Assembly: GCA_027214125.1 (NCBI GenBank)
Contig: JAPWHF010000003.1
Location: forward strand, 1 to 64,000
Origin: Zoogloeaceae bacterium G21618-S1
GTDB lineage: Bacteria > Pseudomonadota > Gammaproteobacteria > Burkholderiales > Rhodocyclaceae
DNA length: 64,000 nt
Direction of reading: 5' to 3'
Numbering within the stretch: position 1 is the stretch's first letter; every line of letters starts with the position of its first letter. Below, piece after piece: positions 35,170 to 43,359 of the stretch. A program made the translations under genes and the position numbers. The notes beneath the pieces were generated by a model. It was not told where the DNA came from. It saw only the letters and a program-made list of their open reading frames with translations, and ran no database searches.

Positions 35170-36327
35170 TCACTGCAGGTAGTCGCTGATCAAGGCCCAG
35201 CGCCCGCTCTCGATGCGCGCCAGGCGCCCGACGCGGTTGCCGAGGTGATCGGTTTTCGAGAATCGGTATTCCGGACTGCCAAAGAAATCGCGCGTGGTGT
35301 GCACCGTCTCCATGGCCGCCACAAAACGCGGTGCGGTGAGATCAGGCCCGGCCGCTTCCAGCCCCTGAATGAACACATCGGCCACGTTGTAGCCCATGGC
35401 ACTCCAGATGTTCGGCGCCGCGCCAAAGCGCTGTTTGTAGCGCCCGATCCAGTCAGCCAGTGCGCTGTTGGCGCCGTCGGCGTAGGGCAACGGCATCACA
35501 CTCACGCCGTACAGGCCTTCGACAGCCGCACCGCCTAACTCGTGGGTTTGCGCCGAGTAACCCGAGGCGGTGACCAGCATGTCGACGGCCCAGCCGGTCT
35601 TGCGCGCCTCGGCCACCGAGGCCACGGTCTCGCGCACCACGGTGGCCAGCACCACCAGGTCGCAGTTGGCCGCGCGCAGGCGGGCGATCTGGCTGGCAAA
35701 GTCGGTCGCACCGCGTTTGTAGCCCACCGCCTCAACCAGCGTCAGCCCGCGCTGCGCCAGACCGGCCTCGACGCCTTTCTTCACCTCATGGCCGTAGTCG
35801 TCATCCTGAAACAACAGACCAACCCGTTGGTAACCGCCGCGCGTGAGCATCTCGCGCACCGCCGCGCTCATGTAGTCCTGATAGGGCGCAAAGAGCTGAA
35901 ACTTGAGCGGATGCAGCGGTGAATACGTAGCCTGATGCGGCGAGAACGGAAACAGATGCGGCCGCCCGGCATCGAGCGCCAGCGGCATCGATGCCATCAC
36001 CACCGGCGTGCCAAGGTTGCCCACAAAGGCAAACACCTTGTCGCGCGTGAGCAGTTTGCGGGTTGCCAGCACGGCACGTTTCGGGTCATAAGCGCTGTCT
36101 TCCGCATGCAGCTCAAGCTTGCGCCCGTGCACGCCGCCGCGGGCATTGGCCTCTTCAAAGCGCAGCAACATACCATCGCGAATCGGCGCGCCGAGCATGG
36201 CGATCGGGCCCGACAGATCCTGAATCGTGCCAACCCGAATGGTGCTCGCGCTCACCCCCGGTTCGGCCTGCGCCACACCACTGGCCAGCACGCCCGCCAC
36301 CATGGCCATCAAGATCCGTCCCAGCAT
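35170..36327 (-). CDS. ABC transporter substrate-binding protein, branched-chain amino-acid (Peripla_BP_6) type
   Basis: Periplasmic binding protein of 385 aa. The signal peptide is MLGRILMAMVAGVLASGVAQA. Type I fold with IRVGTIQDLSGPIAMLGAPIRDGMLLRFEEANARGGVHGRKLEL at the mature start, the usual LivJ-like opening. The ATG at 36327 has AGAGGG upstream, and gives the signal peptide at the N-terminus; the frame is open to 36408, but without a ribosome site. The only branched-chain permeases in the window, livHM, lie 1.8 kb away beyond an opposite-strand gene, also leftward. They may form one system split by insertion of the DUF945 gene. Ligand unknown. Confidence 0.88.
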   Translation of the reverse strand: MLGRILMAMVAGVLASGVAQAEPGVSASTIRVGTIQDLSGPIAMLGAPIRDGMLLRFEEANARGGVHGRKLELHAEDSAYDPKRAVLATRKLLTRDKVFAFVGNLGTPVVMASMPLALDAGRPHLFPFSPHQATYSPLHPLKFQLFAPYQDYMSAAVREMLTRGGYQRVGLLFQDDDYGHEVKKGVEAGLAQRGLTLVEAVGYKRGATDFASQIARLRAANCDLVVLATVVRETVASVAEARKTGWAVDMLVTASGYSAQTHELGGAAVEGLYGVSVMPLPYADGANSALADWIGRYKQRFGAAPNIWSAMGYNVADVFIQGLEAAGPDLTAPRFVAAMETVHTTRDFFGSPEYRFSKTDHLGNRVGRLARIESGRWALISDYLQ

Positions 36328-36492
36328 GGCTGCCCTCTGTCTTGTTGTTTTGTGAATGGTCATTATCACGCCAAACCGGTCGCTGCGTTCAAGCGCACAG
36401 CCCGTCACACCGCCCGCTTATGATGTCGTTATACTCGCCAGCTGCCGCACGCCCGACGTGCTCAAACACCTCCATCACAGGACTTACCCGCA

Positions 36493-37932
36493 ATGAAGAA
36501 GACCTGGCTCGCCCTGCTTGCCGCCCCTGTCGTGGCCTATCCGGCCGCCGCCTGGGTCCTCGGCTCACAAGTCGAATCCACGCTTAACGCGCAGTACAAG
36601 CAGGTCGAAACCCTGCCCTACATGAAGATTGTCGAGCGCACGTATGAGCGCGGCGTGTTCAGCGCCACCGAGTCGGTCACCATCGAACTGTTCGGCGCGA
36701 TGATGCAGGCCGTACAGCAGGCCACCCCCGACGCCCCGCCAACCGAGCCGATGCGCATCAGCTTCCGCTCGCACATCCAGCACGGCCCCTTTGCCGGCGG
36801 CGCACTGGCCGCGGCGGTGGTCGATAGCGAGCTGGTGCTCGACGCCGCCACGCAGGCCGAAGCCGCCAAGCTGTTTGGCAACGACACGCCGCTCACCAGC
36901 CACACCGTCTTCAAACTCGATGGCAGTGGCACCGCCACGGTGCTGAGCCCGGCCTTTACGTCGCAGTTCGCCAATCCCGAAACCGGCGAGCCGGTAAACA
37001 TCGCTTGGGAAGGCATCCGCGCCACGGTCGACTTCGCACCCGGAATGAGCCGCTACACCATGAACGGGGAAGCGCCCAAGCTGGAAGTCAAAGACCCGAC
37101 CGGCGCGCATATGGTCATGACCGGCATGCGCTTCACCGGCGAACAGCAACGCATGTTCGAGGACGAGCCCCTGCTCTTCTCGGGCAAGCAGCGCATCACC
37201 ATCGACGCCATGCAGATGAACATCCCCGAGCAAGACGCCGGCCAGGTCAGCTTCAAGCAGATCAGCTACGACGTCGACATGCCGGTGCAGGGCGACTACA
37301 TCGACATGGTTGCCAAAATGGGCGCCGAGACAGTCGACATCGGCGGCACCAACTACGGCCCCGCCCACTACGACCTGTCGCTCGAGCACCTGCACGCGCG
37401 CACCGTCGCCAAGCTCTACCGAGTGATGCTCGAGGCCTACTCAAACCCGGCCATGATGGGCCCCGACGCCGACCCGCAAATGGCGCTGGCGCCGCTCGCC
37501 GGGCCGGCCATGGAACTGCTCGGCCACAACCCCAGCTTCTCGCTCGACCGACTCAGCTTTAGCACCCCGCACGGCAACGCCCACCTCGACCTGCGCGCAA
37601 GCGCCCCCGGCATCACGCCTGACGCTATGGCCAACCCCGGCCTGATCATGGCCGTGCTCGACGCCGGCGCCAACATCGCCCTGCCCGAAGGCCTGCTGCT
37701 GAGCATGGCCAAGGACCGCGCCAGCGCCCAGATAGCCGCCATGAGCGAGACCGGCACCGTCTCCGACGACGACCTGCACATGGTCACCGCCCAATTCGAA
37801 GGCAAGCTGCAAGAACTGAGCGCCCAGGGCTTCATCACCCGCGACGGCGGCGTGATCAAATCCACCGTCGCCTTCAAAGCCGGCCAACTCACCGTCAACG
37901 GCAAACCCTTCAACCCGATGGCCATGCAGTAA
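36493..37932 (+). CDS. DUF945 (YdgA-like) family protein
   Basis: A 479-residue envelope protein of the YdgA/DUF945 family. An N-terminal membrane segment (MKKTWLALLAAPVVAYPAAAWVLGSQVES, signal-anchor like) is followed by IVERTYERGVFSATESV, the family's early conserved block. A long beta-strand-rich periplasmic part ends QLTVNGKPFNPMAMQ, also typical (NGKPL/F near the end). Family function is poorly known; E. coli YdgA is a periplasmic protein. The gene is rightward between two leftward branched-chain-transport loci. Its own promoter must be in the 165-bp gap upstream. Confidence 0.85.
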   Translation: MKKTWLALLAAPVVAYPAAAWVLGSQVESTLNAQYKQVETLPYMKIVERTYERGVFSATESVTIELFGAMMQAVQQATPDAPPTEPMRISFRSHIQHGPFAGGALAAAVVDSELVLDAATQAEAAKLFGNDTPLTSHTVFKLDGSGTATVLSPAFTSQFANPETGEPVNIAWEGIRATVDFAPGMSRYTMNGEAPKLEVKDPTGAHMVMTGMRFTGEQQRMFEDEPLLFSGKQRITIDAMQMNIPEQDAGQVSFKQISYDVDMPVQGDYIDMVAKMGAETVDIGGTNYGPAHYDLSLEHLHARTVAKLYRVMLEAYSNPAMMGPDADPQMALAPLAGPAMELLGHNPSFSLDRLSFSTPHGNAHLDLRASAPGITPDAMANPGLIMAVLDAGANIALPEGLLLSMAKDRASAQIAAMSETGTVSDDDLHMVTAQFEGKLQELSAQGFITRDGGVIKSTVAFKAGQLTVNGKPFNPMAMQ

Positions 37933-37992
37933 AAAGACAACGGCTGGCCGGGGCATCGCGCCTCGGTCAGCCGCACTCAGGCATCACGACCC

Positions 37993-38075
37993 ACGCCGTA
38001 GGGCGGGTTTCAACCCGCCTTGCTTGGCTCATGACCGCGTAGCTTGGGTTGAGTAACGCGAAGCCCAACACCCAC
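37993..38075. repeat. REP-like intergenic element with two stems
   Basis: The stretch GTAGGGCGGGTTTCAACCCGCC contains a perfect 8-bp-arm hairpin (38002-38009 with 38012-38019). It is followed by TAGCTTGGGTTGAGTAACGCGAAGCCCAAC, a second stem that closes with G-U pairing in RNA. The phrases GGGCGGGTTTCAACCCGCC and CGAAGCCCAACA are of the sort seen in dispersed intergenic repeats of betaproteobacterial genomes. Only one copy is in this window, so its repeated nature is inferred. It could also end transcription between the convergent DUF945 and livM genes. Confidence 0.5.
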
Positions 38076-38148
38076 CTCACGCCTCCAAAAAACCTCTCAT
38101 CCAGCCAGCGCAACCCCGAGCTCACGGCCTGCACAACTCATTCCCGCC

Positions 38149-39066
38149 CTAACGCACCAGCCCCGCCGGTCGCCACAACACCACCGCCACCAACACCAGC
38201 CCGAACGCCACCAACTCCAGCCCCGCCATGTTCGCCACCCCGGCCGGCAAGGCATCGCGCAACAGCGCAATCACCTGCGGCAGCGCGACAATCACCACCG
38301 CACCCCAGACTGCGCCCATCAAGCGGCTCGCGCCGCCCACAAACACCAGCATCAGCAGCTCAAAAGAGACTTGCAGCCCAAACTGCTCCGGGCTGAGGTA
38401 ACCCAGCCAGTGCGCGTATAACGCCCCGGCCAGCGCGCCCAACGCACCGCCCACGGCAAAGGCCAGCCCCTTGGCGTGCGCGGTGTCGATACCGCTCGCC
38501 TCCGCCGCGCCCTCATCGTCGCGCACCGCCCGCCATGCCCGGCCGAGGCGTGAGTTCAACAGCCGCCGGCAGACGAGCAAGGCCAGCGCCAGCGCCGTCG
38601 CACTCACCGCAAACTGAGGCAGCGGATCGACCACCGCCCAGCCCGCCAACGTCAGTGCCGGCACGCTCAAGCCCGAGGCCCCGCCGGTGAGGCCGTCAAA
38701 ACGCACCAGCGCCTCTTCCACAATCAGCGCCACCGCCAGCGTGCTCATGCCAAACGCCAGCCCGCCCAGGCGCCGTCCCGGCAAACTCGCCAGCGCACCG
38801 AGCAGCGCGCCACCGGCAATCGCCACCGCCAGGCCCAACAAAGGCGGCCCGCCCAGCGCCACCCACGCCGCCTGCAAATACGCCCCCACCGCCAGAAACG
38901 CGCCATGCCCCAGCGAAATCTGACCGCTCTGCCCGAGAATGATCACCAGCCCCAGCCCGGCGATGGCCCAGGTCGCCACAAAGGCGAGCTGGCCAAGACC
39001 GTAGTCGAGCCCGAGTGCCCACACCGTGGCCACCGCGAGGGTGAGCAAGGCCAGCGCCTGCTTCAT
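38149..39066 (-). CDS. livM: Branched-chain amino-acid ABC transporter permease LivM
   Basis: Permease of 305 aa with about nine hydrophobic segments and the LivM pattern: IILGQSGQISLGHGAFLAVGAYLQA near 42-66 and RLGRAWRAVRDDEGAAEASGID near 180. The latter is the cytoplasmic EAA-like loop that meets the ATPase. FVGGASRLMGAVWGAVVI follows near 245. ATG 39066 overlaps the livH stop as ATGA. There is no livG or livF ATPase gene after it; the next features are a REP-like element and a convergent gene. The required ATPases must be encoded elsewhere or lost. Confidence 0.92.
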   Translation of the reverse strand: MKQALALLTLAVATVWALGLDYGLGQLAFVATWAIAGLGLVIILGQSGQISLGHGAFLAVGAYLQAAWVALGGPPLLGLAVAIAGGALLGALASLPGRRLGGLAFGMSTLAVALIVEEALVRFDGLTGGASGLSVPALTLAGWAVVDPLPQFAVSATALALALLVCRRLLNSRLGRAWRAVRDDEGAAEASGIDTAHAKGLAFAVGGALGALAGALYAHWLGYLSPEQFGLQVSFELLMLVFVGGASRLMGAVWGAVVIVALPQVIALLRDALPAGVANMAGLELVAFGLVLVAVVLWRPAGLVR

Positions 39067-39926
39067 GCCGCGCGCCCCGCAAACAGCCCGCGCGGAAAGC
39101 ACAGCAAAGCCACCAGCATCAACACATACGCTGTCACATGGTTGGCGCCTTCGGGCAGATAGCGCCCGGCCAGCGCCTCGGCCACGCCAATGAACACCCC
39201 GCCCGCTAGCGCGCCGGGCAGGCTGTGCATGCCGCCGATCACCGCCGCCGGAAAGGCCTTGAGCGCCACCACCCCCATCCCCGGATGCACAAAGGTGACC
39301 GGTGCCATCAAGATGCCGGCCAGCGCCGCCAGCGCCGCGCCGAGCGCCCAGGCCAGGGTATGCATGCCAGACGCCGACACACCCATCATCGCCGCAACAC
39401 GCGGGTTCTCGGAGCACGCCCGCAAGGCCAGGCCGGCCCGCGAAAATCGAAAGAAAGCCGCCAGCGCGGCGCACGTCAACACGGTGGCGGCGATCACCCC
39501 CAGGTGCGCGAAACTGACGGTCAGCGACCCGAGCTGCACCTGCCCCAGCAAGCCCGGCAAGGCCAACTGGTGCACGCCATGCGTCGCGGCCGGCACGGTC
39601 GTGACGCCACCGCGCAGCATCAGTCCGAGGCCAAAGGTCAGTAGCACTGCCGTCAGGTGCGGCTGGCCCATCGCCCGCCGCAGCGCCAGCCGCTCCACCA
39701 ACGCACCCGCCAGCGCCATGCCCACCACCGCCACACCCACCGCCAGCCACATCGGCCAACCCGCCGCGGCCGCCAGCGCCACGGCAGCAAACGCGCCCAC
39801 CATCAGCAGTTCGCCCTGCATGAAGCTCACCGCCTCGGTGGCCTTGTAGACCAGCACAAACGACAAGGCCACCAGACCGTAGATACAGCCGGTGGCAATG
39901 CCGCTGAGGAGAATCTGCAGAATCAT
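39063..39926 (-). CDS. livH: Branched-chain amino-acid ABC transporter permease LivH
   Basis: Permease of 287 aa. ILLSGIATGCIYGLVALSFVLVYKATEAVSFMQGELLMVGAF is the canonical LivH opening. FFRFSRAGLALRACSENPRVAAMMGVS is the coupling loop, and GMGVVALKAFPAAVIGGMHSLPGALAGGVFIGVAEAL is the conserved C-terminal block. The ATG at 39926 starts exactly at the first helix and is preferred over an in-frame 39977. Codon use is heavily GC3 like its neighbours. The binding protein encoded at 35170-36327 is the likely partner by family. Confidence 0.93.
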   Translation of the reverse strand: MILQILLSGIATGCIYGLVALSFVLVYKATEAVSFMQGELLMVGAFAAVALAAAAGWPMWLAVGVAVVGMALAGALVERLALRRAMGQPHLTAVLLTFGLGLMLRGGVTTVPAATHGVHQLALPGLLGQVQLGSLTVSFAHLGVIAATVLTCAALAAFFRFSRAGLALRACSENPRVAAMMGVSASGMHTLAWALGAALAALAGILMAPVTFVHPGMGVVALKAFPAAVIGGMHSLPGALAGGVFIGVAEALAGRYLPEGANHVTAYVLMLVALLCFPRGLFAGRAA

Positions 39927-39989
39927 GGCGCAGAGAATACCTGCTCCAGGCACGGATGCCGACAAGGCCGGCACCACGCCAGCGCTGGC

Positions 39990-40700
39990 TCAGGGGATCT
40001 TCACAACACGCATCGAGCGCACCTTGTTGCGGATCTCTTTGGGCAGACGACCGCTCTTCGTCTGGTAGAACAGGCCACCTTTCCAGTTCGGCTCGGGGTA
40101 GAGCTCCAGGCGATAGCCCTCACGCAATTTCACGAAGTCCACCTTTTTGCCAGCGCGGCCCCAGCCAGTGTGGCGGATGTCGCTGTACTCGCCGTAACGC
40201 AGGCACAGATCGTCCTTCTTGGCCCGCATGTCATGCCGGCTGGTGTAGATACACACCGGATAGCCCTTTACCTTGTCATTGAGTTCGTATGCCCACACGC
40301 CGCGCAGCTTGCCGCGACGGATATCGACGGGGCCGTCCTGGGTGAGTCGGGTCTTGGTCAACTTGCCGCTGGCGTTCTCGTACCATACGGTCGCCCCCCA
40401 GCCCGAGCTCAGCCCGATGTACTGCACCGGCAGGTCAAAGTGCGGAACATCTTTCTTCAGATCCTTGTCACGAAACTTCTTCTCATCGCCGCCCACGCCG
40501 TTGATGCCGTGGCCACCCCAACGGACGCAGGAGCGCTCGCTTTCGAGCTTCTGCTCGCCAGCTTTTTCGTACAGATAGAGACACACCGGATAGCCCTTGG
40601 CAGCATGCGCAGCACTGGCGCCAAGCAGGCTGCCGGCCGCGATCACTGCGAGTGCGGCCGAATGGATCTGTCGAGCAAGAGGTGTCGATTGCTTTGGCAT
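39990..40700 (-). CDS. Exported beta/gamma-crystallin-like protein with internal repeat
   Basis: Exported 236-residue protein; signal peptide at about 1-33 (ending AAHA). Two copies of a motif are visible: KGYPVCLYLYEKAG...CVRWG (about 34-61) and KGYPVCIYTSRHD...CLRYGEY (about 144-171), each with two cysteines. The C-terminal stretch YRLELYPEPNWKGGLFYQTKSG...VRSMRVVKIP follows the beta/gamma-crystallin Greek-key pattern (aromatic-x-E-x-x-N-x-x-G ... S-x-R-V). The promoter has an 18-bp palindrome shared with three others in this cluster, 109 bp before the start, placing it under the same regulator. Function unknown; crystallin-like domains often bind calcium in secreted bacterial proteins, inferred only. 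Confidence 0.75.
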   Translation of the reverse strand: MPKQSTPLARQIHSAALAVIAAGSLLGASAAHAAKGYPVCLYLYEKAGEQKLESERSCVRWGGHGINGVGGDEKKFRDKDLKKDVPHFDLPVQYIGLSSGWGATVWYENASGKLTKTRLTQDGPVDIRRGKLRGVWAYELNDKVKGYPVCIYTSRHDMRAKKDDLCLRYGEYSDIRHTGWGRAGKKVDFVKLREGYRLELYPEPNWKGGLFYQTKSGRLPKEIRNKVRSMRVVKIP

Positions 40701-40780
40701 GATGCGCTCCTTGAGTCGTTCGAATGAGAGCCATGGCCGGTGCGCTTCGGGCGGGTGGCCCTTGCGTCGGCTGGTGATTC

Positions 40781-40826
40781 ATTCTCGAGCGCGACGGGTG
40801 CAGCGTTAATGGGGTCGACACCCCAT
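40781..40826 (-). promoter_or_regulatory. Cluster promoter 1: palindromic operator plus -10, for the crystallin-like gene
   Basis: On the leftward strand the palindrome ATGGGGTGTCGACCCCAT (40826-40809) has perfect 7-base arms. Twenty-two bases later comes GAGAAT (40786-40781), a 4/6 match to the -10 consensus. There is no -35 hexamer; the palindrome occupies that place, with its centre near -43, the normal site for a LuxR-type activator. The start codon is at 40700. Confidence 0.75.
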
Positions 40827-40847
40827 ATTGGCGGGCGCCCCCAATAG

Positions 40848-40874
40848 AAAACGGCCGGACTACCCGCCCGGCCG
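40848..40874 (-). terminator. Rho-independent terminator of the 43132-40899 operon
   Basis: On the leftward strand CGGCCGG (40874-40868) pairs with CCGGCCG (40858-40852) around nine bases and is followed by TTTTCTATT. It lies 25 bp after the stop at 40899 and separates that operon from cluster promoter 1. Confidence 0.8.
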
Positions 40875-40898
40875 CAGTGTGATGACACCAGAGCGAGC

Positions 40899-42545
40899 CT
40901 ACAGCACCGGTACCGTCACGCCGACCTGGTCCCACACCTTGGTGCCCACTTCGTTGTACTCGCCGTACTCCGCCCCCAGCCCGACGCCGGCGCTGAAAGT
41001 GAAGCCGGCCAAGCGCTCCTGGGCACGGGTGCCGGGGTCGAAGTAGGTGTACCAGGCCCCGCCCCCGACACTGACCACGCCGCTGATCGAACCAACCACG
41101 CCTTGCGTATGGCCGGTTTCATAGGGCAGCTTCCAGAAACCGATGACCACACTGCCATCGACACCCACCGCGGCGCCCTTGCTCAGCCCTCCCGAGGCAT
41201 AAGGCCGCAGGCGACCGGTACCGGTATTGACCACCAGCCCCAGCTCGCCATTGATGCCGCCGAGCACGGCCACATCGCCCCCGGCGCCGACCGTGACCTC
41301 GCGATATCCAAGGCTGCGAGCGAGTTTGACGACGCGGATGAAGTTTTGCTGACCGATCAGTATCTCGGTTGCCGCCTTCCAGTCACGCCGGATCAGCGCG
41401 TTTCGATACGCCTTGCGCGTTTGTTTGCTCGAGAACATGCCGTCAAGAAACTCCTTGGCAGCGTTTTTGAGCTGGTTTGAGCGCGGCAGGTTCTGACGCG
41501 CCGCGGCCCTGATATCGAAGGCCGGCGCGCACGCTTTGCCGCTCTTCGTGCCGAACAGGCTGCTGAGCATGGTCTTGAGCTTGGGCGGCTGTTTGGCCGG
41601 GCGCAGGTTACCGTCGCAGCCAAAGTTGCCTCGGACCGGCTTGCAGCGGTTGGACGACACCGCGCCGACGCCGTCACGCTCATAGCCGGCGGGGCAGGAC
41701 ATGCAGGTGCCTAAGACATTGAACTGGCCACTTGCACAACCCGAGGCCTGCTTCTGATAGACCGCGCGCTTGTACGGGCCACCAATGAGCTTGCCACGCT
41801 GACGGCAAGCCTTGGGATGGTCGAGCTTGTGCGCGGTGCGCTTGTAGCCATCGGGGCACACCCAGCAGCTACCGCCGCGCACGGACGAGAAATACGACTG
41901 CCTCCCCGGGCAGCCCAGCTTCTTGGCCTTGCCCTTGGCGACCGGCTGAATCTTGCTGCAAGGCGTCTCGCCAAAACCACCGCAACCCGGCGTGACGTCA
42001 TTGCGCACCGGCGGGGGCGGCGCGGGGGTCGGGTCGGGCATCGGAATCGGCGGCACAATACCGATCGGCGGCACCGGCGGCCCGGGCAGGCGCATCTCGG
42101 CCTCATAGGCCGTGCGGTTGTCGATATCGACCGGGATGAGCTGATAGCGGACCGGACCGAGGGCCCCCTGAACCGCCACGTCCATCTGCCCGGAGGTATT
42201 CAGGCTGGCGCTAAAGGCGCCCTGCAGCGGCAGATCGTCACCGGCGAACTGCGCCGGCGCGGTGCGACGCACGTTCTGCCACACCACCATGCCGGGCTGG
42301 ATCTGCATCACCCCCAGGTGCAGCCAGGGGTCGACTGCGTAAGCGCGCCCGGCCTCGATGCGAATGCGTTTGCCGAGGGTGCTGATCCGCCATTCACCAT
42401 CGACCGAGGTAACCGTGTTGCGTTCAACGGCCTCCTTCATTGGCAGCGCGGCCGGCATCTGCGCACAGGCACCGAGCAAGCCCAACAGGGGCAACAGCAG
42501 CAGAAGGCGGATCTTGAGGTAGCTTGAGGCGGCGAGTTGGCGCAT
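40899..42545 (-). CDS. Large cysteine-rich lipoprotein with DGEW/PWLH domain, function unknown
   Basis: A 548-residue exported protein of a type I do not know. Lipobox LLGAC (lipidation Cys about residue 27). Residues 48-145 are a domain shared with the next gene upstream (DGEW, GKRIRIE, GRAYAVDPWLH, QPGMVV, GDDLPL, VRYQL). A proline-rich linker with PPIPMPDPTPAPPPP (about 155-180) comes next, then a cysteine-rich region (about 185-300). That region has two CPxGY units (CPDGYKRT, CPAGYERDG), like growth-factor-receptor or TNFR-type repeats. A glycine-rich beta region ends the protein (about 415-548). It is second in a two-gene operon (14-bp gap) under cluster promoter 2. Confidence 0.8.
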   Translation of the reverse strand: MRQLAASSYLKIRLLLLLPLLGLLGACAQMPAALPMKEAVERNTVTSVDGEWRISTLGKRIRIEAGRAYAVDPWLHLGVMQIQPGMVVWQNVRRTAPAQFAGDDLPLQGAFSASLNTSGQMDVAVQGALGPVRYQLIPVDIDNRTAYEAEMRLPGPPVPPIGIVPPIPMPDPTPAPPPPVRNDVTPGCGGFGETPCSKIQPVAKGKAKKLGCPGRQSYFSSVRGGSCWVCPDGYKRTAHKLDHPKACRQRGKLIGGPYKRAVYQKQASGCASGQFNVLGTCMSCPAGYERDGVGAVSSNRCKPVRGNFGCDGNLRPAKQPPKLKTMLSSLFGTKSGKACAPAFDIRAAARQNLPRSNQLKNAAKEFLDGMFSSKQTRKAYRNALIRRDWKAATEILIGQQNFIRVVKLARSLGYREVTVGAGGDVAVLGGINGELGLVVNTGTGRLRPYASGGLSKGAAVGVDGSVVIGFWKLPYETGHTQGVVGSISGVVSVGGGAWYTYFDPGTRAQERLAGFTFSAGVGLGAEYGEYNEVGTKVWDQVGVTVPVL

Positions 42546-42559
42546 TGTTATTGGCTCCC

Positions 42560-43132
42560 TTAGTCGTCAGCGTCGTCGTCAAAGTCGTTCTCGTCGGTGT
42601 CGACCGGGGCCTCGTCCTCTCCTGGCAGCGGCATTTCGCCACCGCCGAGCCCGCCGGCGTGGTCAAGACTAACAGGCTGAAGCTGGTAGCGGACAGCCCC
42701 GAGCACGCTGGCGACCGTCACATTGAGCGCGCCCGAGGCATCGCGCAGCGCCTCGAATCGGCCTATCAGGGGCAGGTCGTCGCCCACATAGCGACCATCG
42801 CCCACGCGCTGGATGTTCTGGATCACCACCATGCCCGGCTGCACTTGCAGCACAAACATGTGTAGCCACGGATCGACCGCGTAGGCGCGCCCGCCTTCGA
42901 TGCGGATGCGCTTGCCAATGGCGTCGATCATCCATTCGCCATCGATGTCCATCGCCGCCCCGGCCGGCACGCTCGCCGAGGTGGGCAGGAAGGCGGGAAT
43001 CTGGGGCAACTGGGGCGCCTGGGCCTGAACCGCGGTGCTAACTAGGCTGACAGCGATCAGGCCGGTGGCAATCAAGGCGCGCAAGGGGCGGTCAAAGCGG
43101 CGCGGGGTCGGGAGCGTGGTCGTTGTTTTCAT
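42560..43132 (-). CDS. Exported protein with DGEW/PWLH domain, function unknown
   Basis: A 190-residue exported protein: a long basic leader and hydrophobic core (signal peptide ending VQAQA, about residue 38), then one domain (about 61-160) and an acidic tail ending DENDFDDDADD. The domain, DGEWMIDAIGKRIRIE, GRAYAVDPWLHMFVLQVQPGMVV, GDDLPLIGRF and AVRYQLQPV, closely matches residues 48-145 of the following lipoprotein. They are paralogues, produced together. ATG 43132 gives the signal peptide; the frame is open to 43318, but that region is promoter 2 and its leader. I know no named family for this domain. A periplasmic or surface role is inferred from export. Confidence 0.8.
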   Translation of the reverse strand: MKTTTTLPTPRRFDRPLRALIATGLIAVSLVSTAVQAQAPQLPQIPAFLPTSASVPAGAAMDIDGEWMIDAIGKRIRIEGGRAYAVDPWLHMFVLQVQPGMVVIQNIQRVGDGRYVGDDLPLIGRFEALRDASGALNVTVASVLGAVRYQLQPVSLDHAGGLGGGEMPLPGEDEAPVDTDENDFDDDADD

Positions 43133-43192
43133 GATCGTCTCGCGGTGGTCTATGGAGTGTTGTCGGGCGTCATGTGCCCTGACGACACCGCT

Positions 43193-43238
43193 ATTCTTGG
43201 TCAGCCGCCGAGTCACTTGAATGGGGTCAACACCCCAT
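43193..43238 (-). promoter_or_regulatory. Cluster promoter 2: palindromic operator plus -10, for the 43132-40899 operon
   Basis: The leftward palindrome ATGGGGTGTTGACCCCAT (43238-43221) has perfect 7-base arms. The -10-like AAGAAT (43198-43193) follows after 22 bases, the same spacing as at the other three sites. It starts about 55 bp before the ATG at 43132. It is back to back with promoter 3; 47 bp separate the two palindromes. Confidence 0.75.
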
Positions 43239-43285
43239 CCTGCGCCATCAACGCGCTGCGGCCTTCGGCCCGCGCAGCGCATCAA

Positions 43286-43331
43286 ATGCGGTGAACACCC
43301 CATGCGCCGCAGACGCACGGCTTGCTATGGT
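43286..43331 (+). promoter_or_regulatory. Cluster promoter 3: palindromic operator plus -10, for the 43360 gene
   Basis: The rightward site ATGCGGTGAACACCCCAT (43286-43303) has one arm mismatch. TATGGT (43326-43331), the -10 candidate, follows after 22 bases. The start codon is at 43360, leaving a leader of about 22 bases. Confidence 0.65.
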
Positions 43332-43359
43332 TGAGCCATCAAACCGTCGGGAGCCCCTC

